DNA from: Melampsora larici-populina 98AG31
Taxonomy: Eukaryota; Basidiomycota; Pucciniomycetes; Pucciniales; Melampsoraceae
DNA: 64,000 nt
Direction: 5' to 3'
NCBI RefSeq assembly: GCF_000204055.1
Contig: NW_006768766.1
Location: 1,715,481 to 1,779,480, forward strand
Position 1 is the first letter of the stretch. Every line of letters starts with the position of its first letter. Under the pieces are notes generated by a model that saw only the letters and a list, made by a program, of their open reading frames with translations, did no database searches and was not told the DNA's origin. Both the position numbers and the translations under genes were made by a program. This document shows, in pieces, positions 53,702 through 64,000 of the stretch.

Positions 53702-56600
53702 TTCATGTACATCAAAGTCAATTGGGGGTGAAACAAATTTATCAATCATAGACGAGATTTCTAAAAGAGAAACATAGCCAAAACTGCCTTTCCAGAAAAC
53801 TGCATTAAAACAATTCAACTACCAATCCAAAAGTGCTGTCTTGATTGTATTTTGACAATATGTAATAAGCTGAAAACCTCCATTTTTTACAAAATTCACA
53901 CCTTTTCCCTTATTTCCAAAGCTATTGCTAACACTCTCTTGCTCCTGTAATGTTACATCATCATCTATAACCTTAAAACTCCTGGAAAATCCTCTTGGTG
54001 ACCCAAAATATTACTAATACGACCATTATATATGTAAACTACCTGTAAAACCCTTCTTTACCAACTTCAAAGATGTACTTTTTTCCTAATGACTTCTATT
54101 ACTCCTTATCAGCCATCAAGATTAGAATTGTTACTGTATAATATAGTGCTGTTCTTTCATATTCTAACCTCACAAAACCCATAAACCTAATATTGATATC
54201 CTAAAAACCATTTCTCAGCCTGTATACCTATATTTTTGAATTTTTCTAATGTTTTTCTTTCTTTTATTTTCACAATCCTTTTGCTAATAATTCATATTGA
54301 TCTTAATAAGTTGTTTGAAATAAATGACCTCATCATAATGCAATGTGCAATTCATAAGCCTTAAAGAGCTTCCATTATCAGATTCCATCAATTTCAAGTT
54401 TTTCTTTACACTGAACTTTTCTAACAACTGTTACTTGGTAAACTACTTATGATTTATTTTCTTTGATTGATTGCATAAATTGATCACCACACCGTGCTTT
54501 TCTCCACCGATAATTCACCCTATCTCTTTTCACCATTTTCACCGTTAGTTCCTGTCAAGATACAAGGTATCTATGTTATCTTATTCTAGGTGGTCAAAGA
54601 TCATTTTCCTAATCTGGTTATTGGAAGTGGAGCATGTGAAGCATGTTTGTATTCAGGTTGTTAGAATGCTGTATTGTACAGTGGCAATATTGAAGGAAAA
54701 TGGACTAAATGGATCTAGTTGGTAAATGTGAAGCAAGGGGTGTTGGAGAATTTTCTTTTGGGATATCTGCTCACTCTTGTAATTTTCCTTTTTCCCCTTT
54801 TTCTGATTCTATTTGTGTAGAAAAGAATCGGTGAGTTTTTCCTCAACCCATTCTCAAGCTTTTTCAAATCTTCACTACTAACAAATTCAAACACTCTCAT
54901 ACTTAGATTATATTCATTTTTGTTTTGTCTTTTGAAACATCCTCTTAAACATGCTCCTCACTTTCTTTCGAGCTTGCAGGTAGTGAAGTTTTTCTCTTAT
55001 CAAATCTCTCTTAATTTTTCTCTGATTTTAGTTGTGGTTATTGGTTTGTTGTTCATTGTGTAATGTGTGTAGGTTAGTCAACAGTTCTTGACTAAGACCT
55101 AGCAGACAGAGCTGTAGTCTAACAAGGATCCTATGCCCTCAGTGATTCCGTCCCAGTACTATACATTCTTTCTTTGTAGTGTCTTTAGAAGATTTTCTGT
55201 CAAGAACTTTATAGTTCCATCTCTTTGTTTAACACTTTGATTTTCTTCCCTTTAGATTTGTGGGGTCTTCTTTTTGACTTGTCTTCATTGTTTCCTGAAT
55301 TTGATGATAATCCAGGATTAGATGATGTCCTTGAACTCCTGTACTAGGTAAGTCTAGGTTTTTTGATTTATCTGCATATTCTTGTGCTGACATTGTTGGG
55401 TGTGAAACGGAGGTTTGCAATGAAGTGTTTTTTGGTGTTTATAACTTTTTTGACAATTGTATATTATGATGTCTACATCTAGAATGTGTCTTGACATAAA
55501 AAATTGAAACAAGATGTTGAAATCACTGCTTACCTCTTAAATCATCAGAAGGGTGGTGAAGATGGAATGAACAAATTGCTCCTCTAAGGAAAAGCCTTCA
55601 AATTGCCCCTGTGCATACTCCATGTTATAGTGGTACAACACTTACTTCTGCCTCAGTACCTTTTTCTTGGTACCCAGGATTAATTAGTTCCATTCATCAC
55701 ATATTTTCATGGAATTAAACAGATACTGTCATTACTTTAGGGACCTGTTACATTGATTGTGATGCAAAAGCTAACAGGCATCCCAGCTTAAGTAAGGCAG
55801 AGCAAAGAACTTTGCTTGGGGGCTCATAAGTATCCCCTCATGAGAGTTTGGGCGGTGTAAAGTGTACCATTCCGACACGCTTGAGAAGATAAAAGGTGAC
55901 CAGAATTCCAAAGAGTGGTTGGAGGCAAGTTGAAGATCAGTACAACATAGGAGATTTATGATGGCCCAAAGTTGCTGTCAAATTTGTCGAGTTTTGTTGG
56001 CAAGTGAACTTGCAAAACTCACTGTACCATGAGGAAGAAACCTTGCTTGAAGTTGTGGACACCTGCTGAAAGAACCTATACTGTTTCTGCTTCTGTTTCC
56101 TCAAGATAATTCTCATGCCGTTACCAGACCTTACTGACATAGCTGTATGCGGAGGCATCTCAGCATACTGACCTTCATCATCAACATCAACACGATTTTG
56201 CGTCGTTTATCCAATTCTGTTGCGTTGCCTACTTAATTCAGATGCTCATTTTACTCTGCAGAGATGATAGGCATACCGAAATCTGGCGTCCGAGTAGCAT
56301 TATCATATGATGAGCTCTTCTGATTTGATCGTCGGTTGTCTTGAATGCCAATTGCGTATCACGTTTTGGATCATCTCGAGTAAGTAGGGCAACATGAAGC
56401 CACAATCCCGCAATCAAGGACAAAAAGTCAACGACCCGACACTGACTCAAAGAATACTTAGTCGTTACTGCCTTTCTCACCAGCCCATTCGACGAAATCC
56501 TTTCTCTTCAAGTTCGATTCATTCATAACAATTCGATATCTCATCAATTGACCATCTACTCAACTTTATCAGTCCTCAATCAGCAAGTTAGTACTTGAAA
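53702..56600. other. Gene-poor AT-rich stretch
   Basis: About 2.9 kb without a supportable gene. Open frames at 54715-54900, 55229-55420 and 55937-56480 have no family resemblance. The last 100 bases should contain the promoter of the first secreted-protein gene. Confidence 0.4.
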
Positions 56601-57489
56601 ATGAAAATGAAAAATGAAAAATTGTTGCTCTCCGTTGTCATTCATGTCCTGCTTGGCGTGAATCTGAGTTATGCTTTCTCCATTCGTAAATTTTTGCACA
56701 AAGCAGCAAAGGCGATAACTCAGGCGCCCTCCAATATAGTCAAGAAAATAGAGCACTCCGACAACGCGGTGATAGAAGCACATGTACGTTTGGTAGAATC
56801 ACTCACGCCTGAGGGATTCATACTTCGAGCTATCGGGATTTTCCCATCAGACGTGATACCAATACCTCCACCGGCCATGAAGGCGATAAAGTTGGTCAAT
56901 GGACTTAAAGATTTGCACAAAGAAGACTTCGATGCTCTTCAACAATGTAAAACTCAAGCAATTAGTGACATAGCCGTAATCAGGAAAGCCGAAACATCCG
57001 TAACCAGAAACCAGTTTCCAAAGATGCTGAAACAGGCGTAAGCATCTACATGTATCTAGTAAGATACCATGCGACTGACTGTGATCTCTTCATGTAGAGC
57101 CGCAGCGCTGAAATCGCCAATGGGCCAGTTGATCGATAGATTGTTTGGTATGTATATATACTTGAGCGAACTGACGGCCGGAATGTGGGTACTCCTTGAC
57201 TTTGAAGCTGTGTCCATACTTTCAGGACTCGACTTTACGCCATGCATTGCTGACCTTGAACGTTTACCTTGATATATTGCATTTGTCACATTCACAGAGA
57301 CGAGATAGTTATGTACGCATGTGGTGGTGCCAGCGGCGCGAAAGACGATCGTAAACGTCTTCCGGGTAGCGTTCTGAACATCTTTGTACGTCCCTCATCT
57401 GGGCTGAGAACTTTGCTTTGCTATAAAATGACGTCCCCATATTTCCATCATCATAGCACCTACTCGGCAAGATTGGTAATGCTCATTGA
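56601..57489 (+). CDS. Small secreted protein, paralogue 1
   Basis: A small secreted protein of unknown function, of the type found among rust candidate effectors. Four exons: 56601-57037, about 57100-57182, about 57299-57385 and about 57457-57489. The start is the ATG giving MKMKNEKLLLSVVIHVLLGV, then NLSYAFS, a good signal peptide. The mature part has FLHKAAKAITQAPSNIVKKI, ESLTPEGFILRAIGIFPSDV and LHKEDFDALQQCKTQAISDI. The third exon has EIVMYACGGASGAKDDRKRL and the last exon ends HLLGKIGNAH. The downstream gene at 58752 is a paralogue sharing exon layout and spaced motifs. The second donor (GTGGGT) is inferred from frame. No known domain is recognised. Confidence 0.7.
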
Positions 57490-58751
57490 ATTCGATAAAC
57501 AATTTCTGCTGTCCTTGATGTGTTCTGATCGTGGTAGCGGAATCACTGAATATATTCCGAGTAATGTAAAATTCTGATCATGAGGCATTGACGAATTTGT
57601 ACATACATTATAAGCTGAAACATAGAATAATTTTTACGATGAGCTTTTGGTATTGAAGTATTAACCAGAATATCAAGTGAAGGTTTCTGGGCGAAAGACA
57701 CAAAGGCAGGATGAACATCTGATCTTATCATGTGCTTGCAGCGTGACTATAGCCACGATGTAGAGTTGAAGAGACGACGTATGTAGTGAGAGCTGTGATC
57801 GATATAATTCACAGGGGTCATCGAAGCTCATCCCCTATATATCCCGTATCAAATCTTTACATCGCATCAGAGCAAATCCCCCCTCTTTTGGGGTCATTGG
57901 AACAGCAGTTGTAGGTCCCATAACTTTGCGTACGAAGCATTTCCCTCATGATCGTCGCTTACACTTTTATAGCACACCGAGTATGATATCGTATCCAACT
58001 TGACCAAGTCCCCTGTACTACGATAATTTTGAAAGTCGGACATGGGGCCAATAATTCCAACACAGCCGGGCGACCAAGTTCGATTGGATGTTCACCCTGG
58101 TCTCTTGTATTTGATGCGGAGCGCGTTGCCGAGCCAACTTCTTCAACTTTAGCAACACGGGAAAGAAAGGCCCGAGATTTTATCAATGTGGTGAGATTTT
58201 GATCAGTGTTACCACATAAATGAGTGCCCTTTCAATCACTACCATCATGGTTTTTCCTGCTGCGACTTGATGGCAAGAAAGTGGCATATGTTGTGTCTGA
58301 ACGAACCGAAAACTATGCAGGAAGTGTTTTCTGATGAGGAGAGATGTCGATGTCTCGGTCAAGAGGAGATTAACAACCATTCAGTTTTCTGCATGGTGAT
58401 GGGACATGATTTGTAACCGAAGAAAGGGTGCTCGTGCGATGCGGCTGGCAAAAAGGCTCCCATCGTGTTGCCTCAGTCGTCAAGTACTGCAGAGCCTTCA
58501 CTTGGGAACTTGCTAGCAAAGATAAAAATATCAACCTGGCTCAGTGACAGCTACTCCGCTGAACCCTTCTGATTTGTATCCTTGCATGCATAGTGTCGTT
58601 TTTCTTTGTCATAATCATTCTACGTTTCCAGTTCATATCTCTTTCAATTCTGAAAACATCATCCAGACTTCCGTCAAGCTAGTCACTCTTACTTGATGAT
58701 TCAGGATTTTTTGTTTTCGTCGTAGAATTCACATCCCGGACTTGCGAGTGC
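57490..58751. other. Spacer between secreted-protein paralogues
   Basis: About 1.26 kb. Open frames at 57959-58186 and 58183-58380 on the minus strand have no family resemblance and no splice partners. The right end contains the promoter of the second paralogue. Confidence 0.4.
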
Positions 58752-59571
58752 ATGCGCATCCACGGCTTACAAGGCCATCTCATATTGGCCGGGGTCCTAC
58801 TTTTTGAATTTACCTATGGTGGTCTTTCTTTTAAAAAACTTGCCCACCTTGGTGAAGCTATCGTGAACGGAGTCGTAGGTGCAGAGAGCCAGGCTTTCGA
58901 AGAAGTCCAAAGTCTCATCAAAAGTCTGTCGACCTCAGGAATGATTCTCGACGGGATTGGTCTCTTTGGAAATTCGATGCCAATATCAAAAGAAGCATTG
59001 GAAGTGATAAATAAATATGACAAGTTTCAACCTTTAAAGAGGGAAGATCTGGTGAAACTTGCCAAATGCAAAGCCAAAGCTTCGAGTGACCTCCAAAATG
59101 TCAACAAGCTCAAAGCAGAGATCGGGACTTACATGACGCAGGCAGTGAAAATTTTGTAAGGAGTTTCATTTCCTACAGTTCAATCAATGATATATAGGAG
59201 TCAATCTAAGCCCTACCAAATCTACCAGACAAAAAACCAAGCTTGATCCTCAGGCCAAAAGAATCATCGAGCAGATGTCGGCGATGGGTTTATACCTTGC
59301 AAACATGTATAGTGCACTGTAAGCAATTCTTCTCTCTGAGACTGAGTCAGTTCGAAAGCTCACTTTTGGTTGTGTTTTTTGGTCATCAAGGAACGCGCTC
59401 ATAATGCATGCATGCGGAGCGGCCGGTGGAGATCAAACCGATTTCAAGGCTCTTCCAAAAGCTGCCAAAAAGCTATATGTAAGTCTTTCTCCAAAGCCAG
59501 ATCCCGAGTAGATTACTAACCTGAGCAAAAAACAGGACACTATGAAGCAGGGGACCCATCTATGGAATTGA
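58752..59571 (+). CDS. Small secreted protein, paralogue 2
   Basis: Paralogue of the gene at 56601. Four exons: 58752-59155, 59229-59318, 59391-59478 and 59536-59571, all in phase. It starts MRIHGLQGHLILAGVLLFEF, then TYGGLS, a signal peptide. The mature part carries FKKLAHLGEAIVNGVVGAES, SLSTSGMILDGIGLFGNSMP, LKREDLVKLAKCKAKASSDL, then MSAMGLYLANMYSAL, ALIMHACGAAGGDQTDFKAL and the end TMKQGTHLWN. Shared with paralogue 1: SL-[ST]-x-x-G-[FM]-IL-[RD]-x-IG-[IL]-F, [HR]-ED-[FL]-x-x-L-x-x-CK, and a C-terminal [ILV]-[IV]-M-[YH]-ACG-[GA]. One cysteine in CK and one in ACG are conserved. Function unknown; secretion is predicted from sequence only. Confidence 0.75.
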
Positions 59572-62500
59572 AAAGACTTCTGAGGTCGCGGCTGCTGCGT
59601 CGCGCTCCCCGTGACGGCCACGGAAACCACAAACATTTGCATTCATTCAAACTACCACATATACCTCGATGCCCTGCACCCCTTTGATAAAGGTGATCAT
59701 TATTACACTACAAAATGTCAATGCCTTCTCTAATGCTTCAGATAAATTTTCCGCCGGCTGGACCGTAATAGCTCACATATATAGCTTGGGAGTATTCAAT
59801 TTGAGGGTGGGCAATCAGTCTTTTATGAATTTATTGCATGGTAATTACTCAAGACTTGCAGGAAATATGAGGGTGCAGTCTTTTGGAGATCATGAATACC
59901 CCAACAGCCAGAAAGTTTCAGTCATATTTGGTTACTATAGTGTGTGGAGAAAAGTAAATAATCAAAAATATTATTGGTAGTTCTAAAGGGTAAATGTGGC
60001 CAGTGTGTTATGATGTTGACAAATCTGATTGTAATGTACTGTTAATGAATTTTCTTAGATTTTTCTAATGAATAGCAAGCAACTGATGTGATCAAAGAAA
60101 AATGAAAGATTTGCTTTTGTTTGAATACACAGCAAAGAGAGGAATAGCATTGAAAAGGTATCTGGCAGTCTCCTTTCAATGACTCCATCTTGTGCAATTC
60201 CCAAAGGCTTATGTCTATACACCATGTCCTGCTAGTGCTTGCTTGTCAAAAAGTGTGCCCAATTCTCTTTTCTGCCACAAAGGGAGTCAATGTGCTCTAG
60301 ATGACAAGCTACACCACACTGGTGTATAGAGGACACAGGTTCCCAGATAGCGCCTTCCAAAGATGCCAAGACAACAATTTGCTGTGTGTTTGACTTTTGG
60401 AATCATCAAGTATTTGCCCTGGGATCTAGTAGCACCAGAGGGATTAATGCAGACTATCCTCACCATGGATGTTGCAGCATACCTGTCTTCCGGGAATTGT
60501 TTGTACTTACACCACAGCATGTAATGGCTGTAGTTGATTATGGATTGGTTTCATCAGAAACAAGACAAAAAGAAATTGTACTATACACCTCCAAATCCTG
60601 AAGAATGCCTCATCTGTTTTTCAAGGTAATACCACTTTGTCCTTTATTCTCTTTTATCAATGCATCAAAGTATACTCAAAACATGCAAGAACAGCCATTT
60701 AGAATGTTAGATTTTGGGGACCTGGATTTGGAAGGCATTCTTAAGGTTTTTAAGAAAATATTGTTCGAAATGACACTAAAAAAAGCAGTCTTCTTGGCGT
60801 CCAGAACACAATTTAGGTACAAATTTGTGGATTTTGGGGGAATTTTTGGTTGGTATGCTTCTTGTGTGCAGGGAAATCTTCAGTGGAAACTTTTTTTCAC
60901 CTCAATATTTGTCAATGAACACACATTACAGAGATCAAATGAGTTTGAATCATGATCCAGAGCAACTAAAGACCCAAGCTTTTCCTTGGGTCAGAATTGC
61001 ATAGATAATGTGGGTTTATCACATGAAAATGATTGCTGCAGTCATTGAAAAACTGATCAATAATGCAGAATTAATGCAGAAAAATTCAGAATCAATTCAT
61101 TTTATTGTTTCAGTGTGAACAGGTATGAATGTTGAAGTCTTTTTTCAAACTTGACTAAGTCTTCTTGCTGGAACATACTAGCAAGTACTGGCTCCAGTGA
61201 GAGACTTATATGCACAGTGTTTTTGTGGGTGTGAGATTTTCCATGGAATTTTGCCAAGATACATTGCCAACCTGCTGTACATTCTTGAGGTCAAACTAGG
61301 GAAACAACAGCTATCCTTTGTCAAGCTTAACTGGATGATGTTATCAAAACCTCGGCTTTGTCATGTCTAACCATGTCACAATCCAAAGTGATTTTTACTT
61401 GCTGAGAATGGTACCAGCACTTACTTGCATGGACCCAACTCCTGACCTGCAGCACATTTAACTGTGCGCAAACAGTAGATGCACTGGTCACCAGAACAGA
61501 TTCACCAAAGTCTAAGAGACCACTGCACTGTTTTTTACCGCAAGGGCCCAGCCGTATTTCAGCCACTGCGCAAAATTACACCACAGCACATCCCAGTTTC
61601 CTGCTGGGCCCAACTTTTTTCTTATGCCAAATGATCATCCCTGTGCTGTGCTTCACTGCAATTTCATGTATGCAGTGCAGGGGTATTTCCATTCTTGACC
61701 CACTGTGCTACTCCACAGCATAGCATGAACAAAAAAGTAACATAAAGTTCAAAAATAAGAGTGATGTCTACACTGAACAGGCCTAAAGGGCTTGATCAGG
61801 TAGGAGAGTAGGCTGGGGGGTTTAGAGGAAACAGAAAAGCATAATAGATAACTTGAATACAAAAATCAAAACAATCAAACAGTTTGTTAGAAAGTGAGAT
61901 CAATTGAGAGAGGGTTTGACTTAAGTAGCGCAAACAAAAAGCACAATCAGAAGCTCTTTCTTCTAGCAAGACAGATTCAACAACAGCTTTGAAAAAGAAA
62001 TGCACAGCATTAGCCTCTCCAAGTGTTGAATCACCTCAAGAAGAGATCACAAATGAGTTCAGTAAAAATGATGACAAGAAATAAAAAGGAGGCCAATTTG
62101 CAATCAACTAGTAAAAACCCAACTCCTTCAAGAAAATACCGTCTTTGGCATTACCAAGTCCCCACATGGATGAAGAAATTGTTTTACAGCAACTCATTTC
62201 AGAGATACTATCTCCAACATCATCTGCAAGCACAACTTGTTCAGGATCACATCTAGGCACTTCCTCTGGTACAACCTGTCAAAAAAAACAAGCCAAGAAG
62301 TCAAAGGGGAATGAGTACCCAAAGGAACTTGATCCTGAGGAATGTGAGGCCTTTGCCTTGCTCACATCTATCCTGGTGAGCTCAGCTTGGCTGGTGGTAA
62401 GCAAAACACGAATTTTTATTTGATGTATATCAGACCAAGCCTGGACCTGGCTGTATTGGAGCGTCCACTCCGCTATATACTTGTTGGCATCTGGATGGAG

Positions 62501-63210
62501 GAGCAGAGCCAGCGCCACATATAGAGGTGAATATAGCGGTGTCAATACAGCTCCAATACCACTCCAACATTGCTAAAATTTATGGAGTGGTTCTGGTATT
62601 GGTCCAATTCTATCTTCAACTGATGGTCCAGCTGTGCCAACACTTCCTCACAAGGTGATGTCTATTCTAACACTACCATATCCCCCACTACCATCCCAGT
62701 TCCATCAGTTCATTTGAAAGAAGACAAATGGACATTGATCATGAGTTGATTTATGGACCACATGTACCATCATCACCACCATTCCAACCACCAAATGAAC
62801 CAGTCACACTCAATCACAATACTACCCTTTTCACTACATAGACCAACAGCACTGGCTCCAGAAGTTGTACAGCATCCATAAATGTCAATACATATTGCTC
62901 CAGACAAACATTCTTGGGATTGGCAACCTGCTGCAGTTCCTGCACCTCAAGATATCTCAATTGATGCCAATCCAGAAATTATCTTACCACCAGACTCCAA
63001 GTGTCATTGATTTTGTTCCACACTGTCATTGTGCTTGTGCTTCTTTTTGTATTCTTGCTTTGGATATTTGGATATTCTCTGAATTTATCCATTTCAATTT
63101 CAATGTCAGGGTTTTTCTTCCTGATGGTATATGTAATACAACTCAAGCTTAAACATCTAATATCAATTCAATCCAAAGAAATATCTCCAAGCTCTGGAAT
63201 CAGATCACAA
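59572..63210. other. Decayed transposon-rich stretch
   Basis: About 3.6 kb without an intact gene. The block at 62450-62560 has weak inverted ends (GGAGCGTCCACTCCGCTATA on the left, GGAGCTGTATTGACACCGCT as right reverse complement), perhaps a MITE. Open frames at 60605-60955, 62023-62423 and 62865-63216 show no recognisable domain; the rightmost probably belong to the copia relic. Confidence 0.45.
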
Positions 63211-63821
63211 ATTTGACTGGAGGAAAGCTATTGAAGATGAATTAGAAAACAGGGATTGGGGGAAAGTGTGGTATATTGTGGAGTGACCACATGGCAAGCA
63301 GGCAATTGGAATGTGCTGGGTATTTTCACAAGATAATGGGTGGTGATGGATAGTTCATTAAATTCAAAGCTTGTTTATGTGCTTAAAGATTTTCTCAAAA
63401 ATATGGAGAAGATTACAATAAGACTTTTGCACCAACTGGTAACTTGACTACTTTACAAATTGTAAACACCATGGCAGCTATTGATGATTTGGATGTCTGT
63501 CAAACGGATGCTGTGGCTGCATTTTTTAATGGTTCACCGGAAGGAACAATTTATATGGAGATTCCAAAAGGTTTACAAGCTCATTATAAGCAAGCACCAA
63601 CAGTATGGTATATTGATTACTTGAGAGAATTTTTCAAATTCATTTTACTTATTCCTTCAACTTCAAATCCAATTCTATTGATTTTGGAAGATTCTGCTGG
63701 GAAATGCATTGTTCATGTTCATGTGGATGATATGATGGTGGCTAGTGACAATTTTGCATGTTCTTGTAGATTGATCACTAAATTTCAGTGGATGAAGATG
63801 TATATTATAAATACATTTTAG
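63211..63821 (+). pseudogene. Decayed Ty1/copia reverse transcriptase
   Basis: A broken copia-type polyprotein. The piece FDWRKAIEDELENRDWGKVW (63212-63283) matches the segment preceding the reverse transcriptase. Then, after a damaged gap and a stop near 63381, comes RFSQKYGEDYNKTFAPTGNL, TTLQIVNTMAAIDDLDVCQT, DAVAAFFNGSPEGTIYMEIP, matching the copia RT start (G-x-D-Y-x-x-T-F-A-P, D-x-x-x-A-F-L-N-G). The usual K-S-L-Y-G-L-K-Q-A-P segment is reduced to YKQAP, pointing to an internal deletion. The VDDMMVAS catalytic motif follows. The element continues towards or beyond the window edge without a visible LTR. Confidence 0.85.
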
Positions 63822-64000
63822 GAATGAAGGTAACAAGGAATTGACATGATAGAACTATTACTTTGACTTGATCACAATACATTCATGATTCATTGGAAGA
63901 ATACAACATGTCCAATTGTAATTCAGTTTAATGTCCCACAATTCCTAGTAGTTAATTAGTGTCTGGTACGGAGGATGAGCTGGGTTTAGTTGAAGTGTCA
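63822..64000. other. Window end, copia relic continuation
   Basis: After the RT fragment the sequence still resembles copia DNA (for example a segment reading like the next conserved block with stops). No LTR or gene is visible before the window ends. Confidence 0.35.

Noticed and set aside
59669..59980. 103-residue frame after paralogue 2 as a third secreted paralogue
   Set aside because: It has neither the CK nor the ACG motif and no matching exon layout.
1..64000. CRISPR arrays, bacterial operons, tRNA or rRNA genes
   Set aside because: No spaced direct repeats of CRISPR type, and spliced genes show a eukaryote. I found no cloverleaf or rRNA sequence by eye, though a dedicated RNA search could still find a tRNA.

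Overview
The window is nuclear DNA of a filamentous fungus, most likely a basidiomycete and plausibly a rust (Pucciniales). Genes are interrupted by many short GT-AG introns, coding DNA is AT-rich, long gene-poor stretches hold transposons and MITEs, and two small secreted paralogous proteins look like those expanded in rusts. No computed search was possible, so the taxon is an inference. A run of 100 N at 20280-20379 marks a scaffold gap.

Left part (1-19.6 kb). After about 5 kb without a convincing gene come a DMT/EamA-type transporter of the SLC35F5/Thi74 type (5339-7268), a UPF0538 (C2orf76) protein (7978-8735), mitochondrial ribosomal protein uS17m on the minus strand (9593-9923), a large Dep1/Sds3/BRMS1-type co-repressor subunit (10852-14428) and a Clr2-like heterochromatin silencing factor (16609-19536). 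About 300 bp directly upstream of the Dep1-like gene recur in inverted orientation near 825-1130.

Middle (19.6-37 kb). A MITE pair, the N gap and a 743-bp Mutator-like fold-back element with a perfect 9-bp target duplication lead into an empty stretch. A compact gene block follows: an AhpC/TSA-like thioredoxin-fold protein (24667-26164), the rRNA-processing WD protein Utp7/WDR46 (29207-31239), a LAMTOR1/Ego1-like lipid-anchored protein (31889-33083, minus), Mog1/RANGRF (33329-34108) and WRAP73/WDR8 (34257-36576, minus).

Transposon cluster (37-47 kb). A 4.2-kb Tc1/mariner-type element with about 100-bp terminal inverted repeats and TA target sites carries a spliced DDE transposase and, convergent to it, a second spliced gene of unknown function. 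Each gene has one in-frame stop. Immediately to the right lie several more TA-flanked elements, one with 0.5-kb inverted repeats, some inserted within a few bases of each other.

Right part (47-64 kb). The ribosomal genes P2 (minus; stop codon split by an intron) and uS19/RPS15 (plus) are divergent and share a 418-bp promoter. A 5'-truncated LINE with RNase H domain, a transposase relic and another MITE follow. Then come two tandem paralogous genes for small secreted proteins with the same four-exon layout (56601-57489 and 58752-59571). The window ends in decayed Ty1/copia sequence. The housekeeping genes cover transport, translation, rRNA processing, nuclear transport, TOR signalling and chromatin silencing and form no pathway together; the striking feature is how closely they interleave with cut-and-paste elements.
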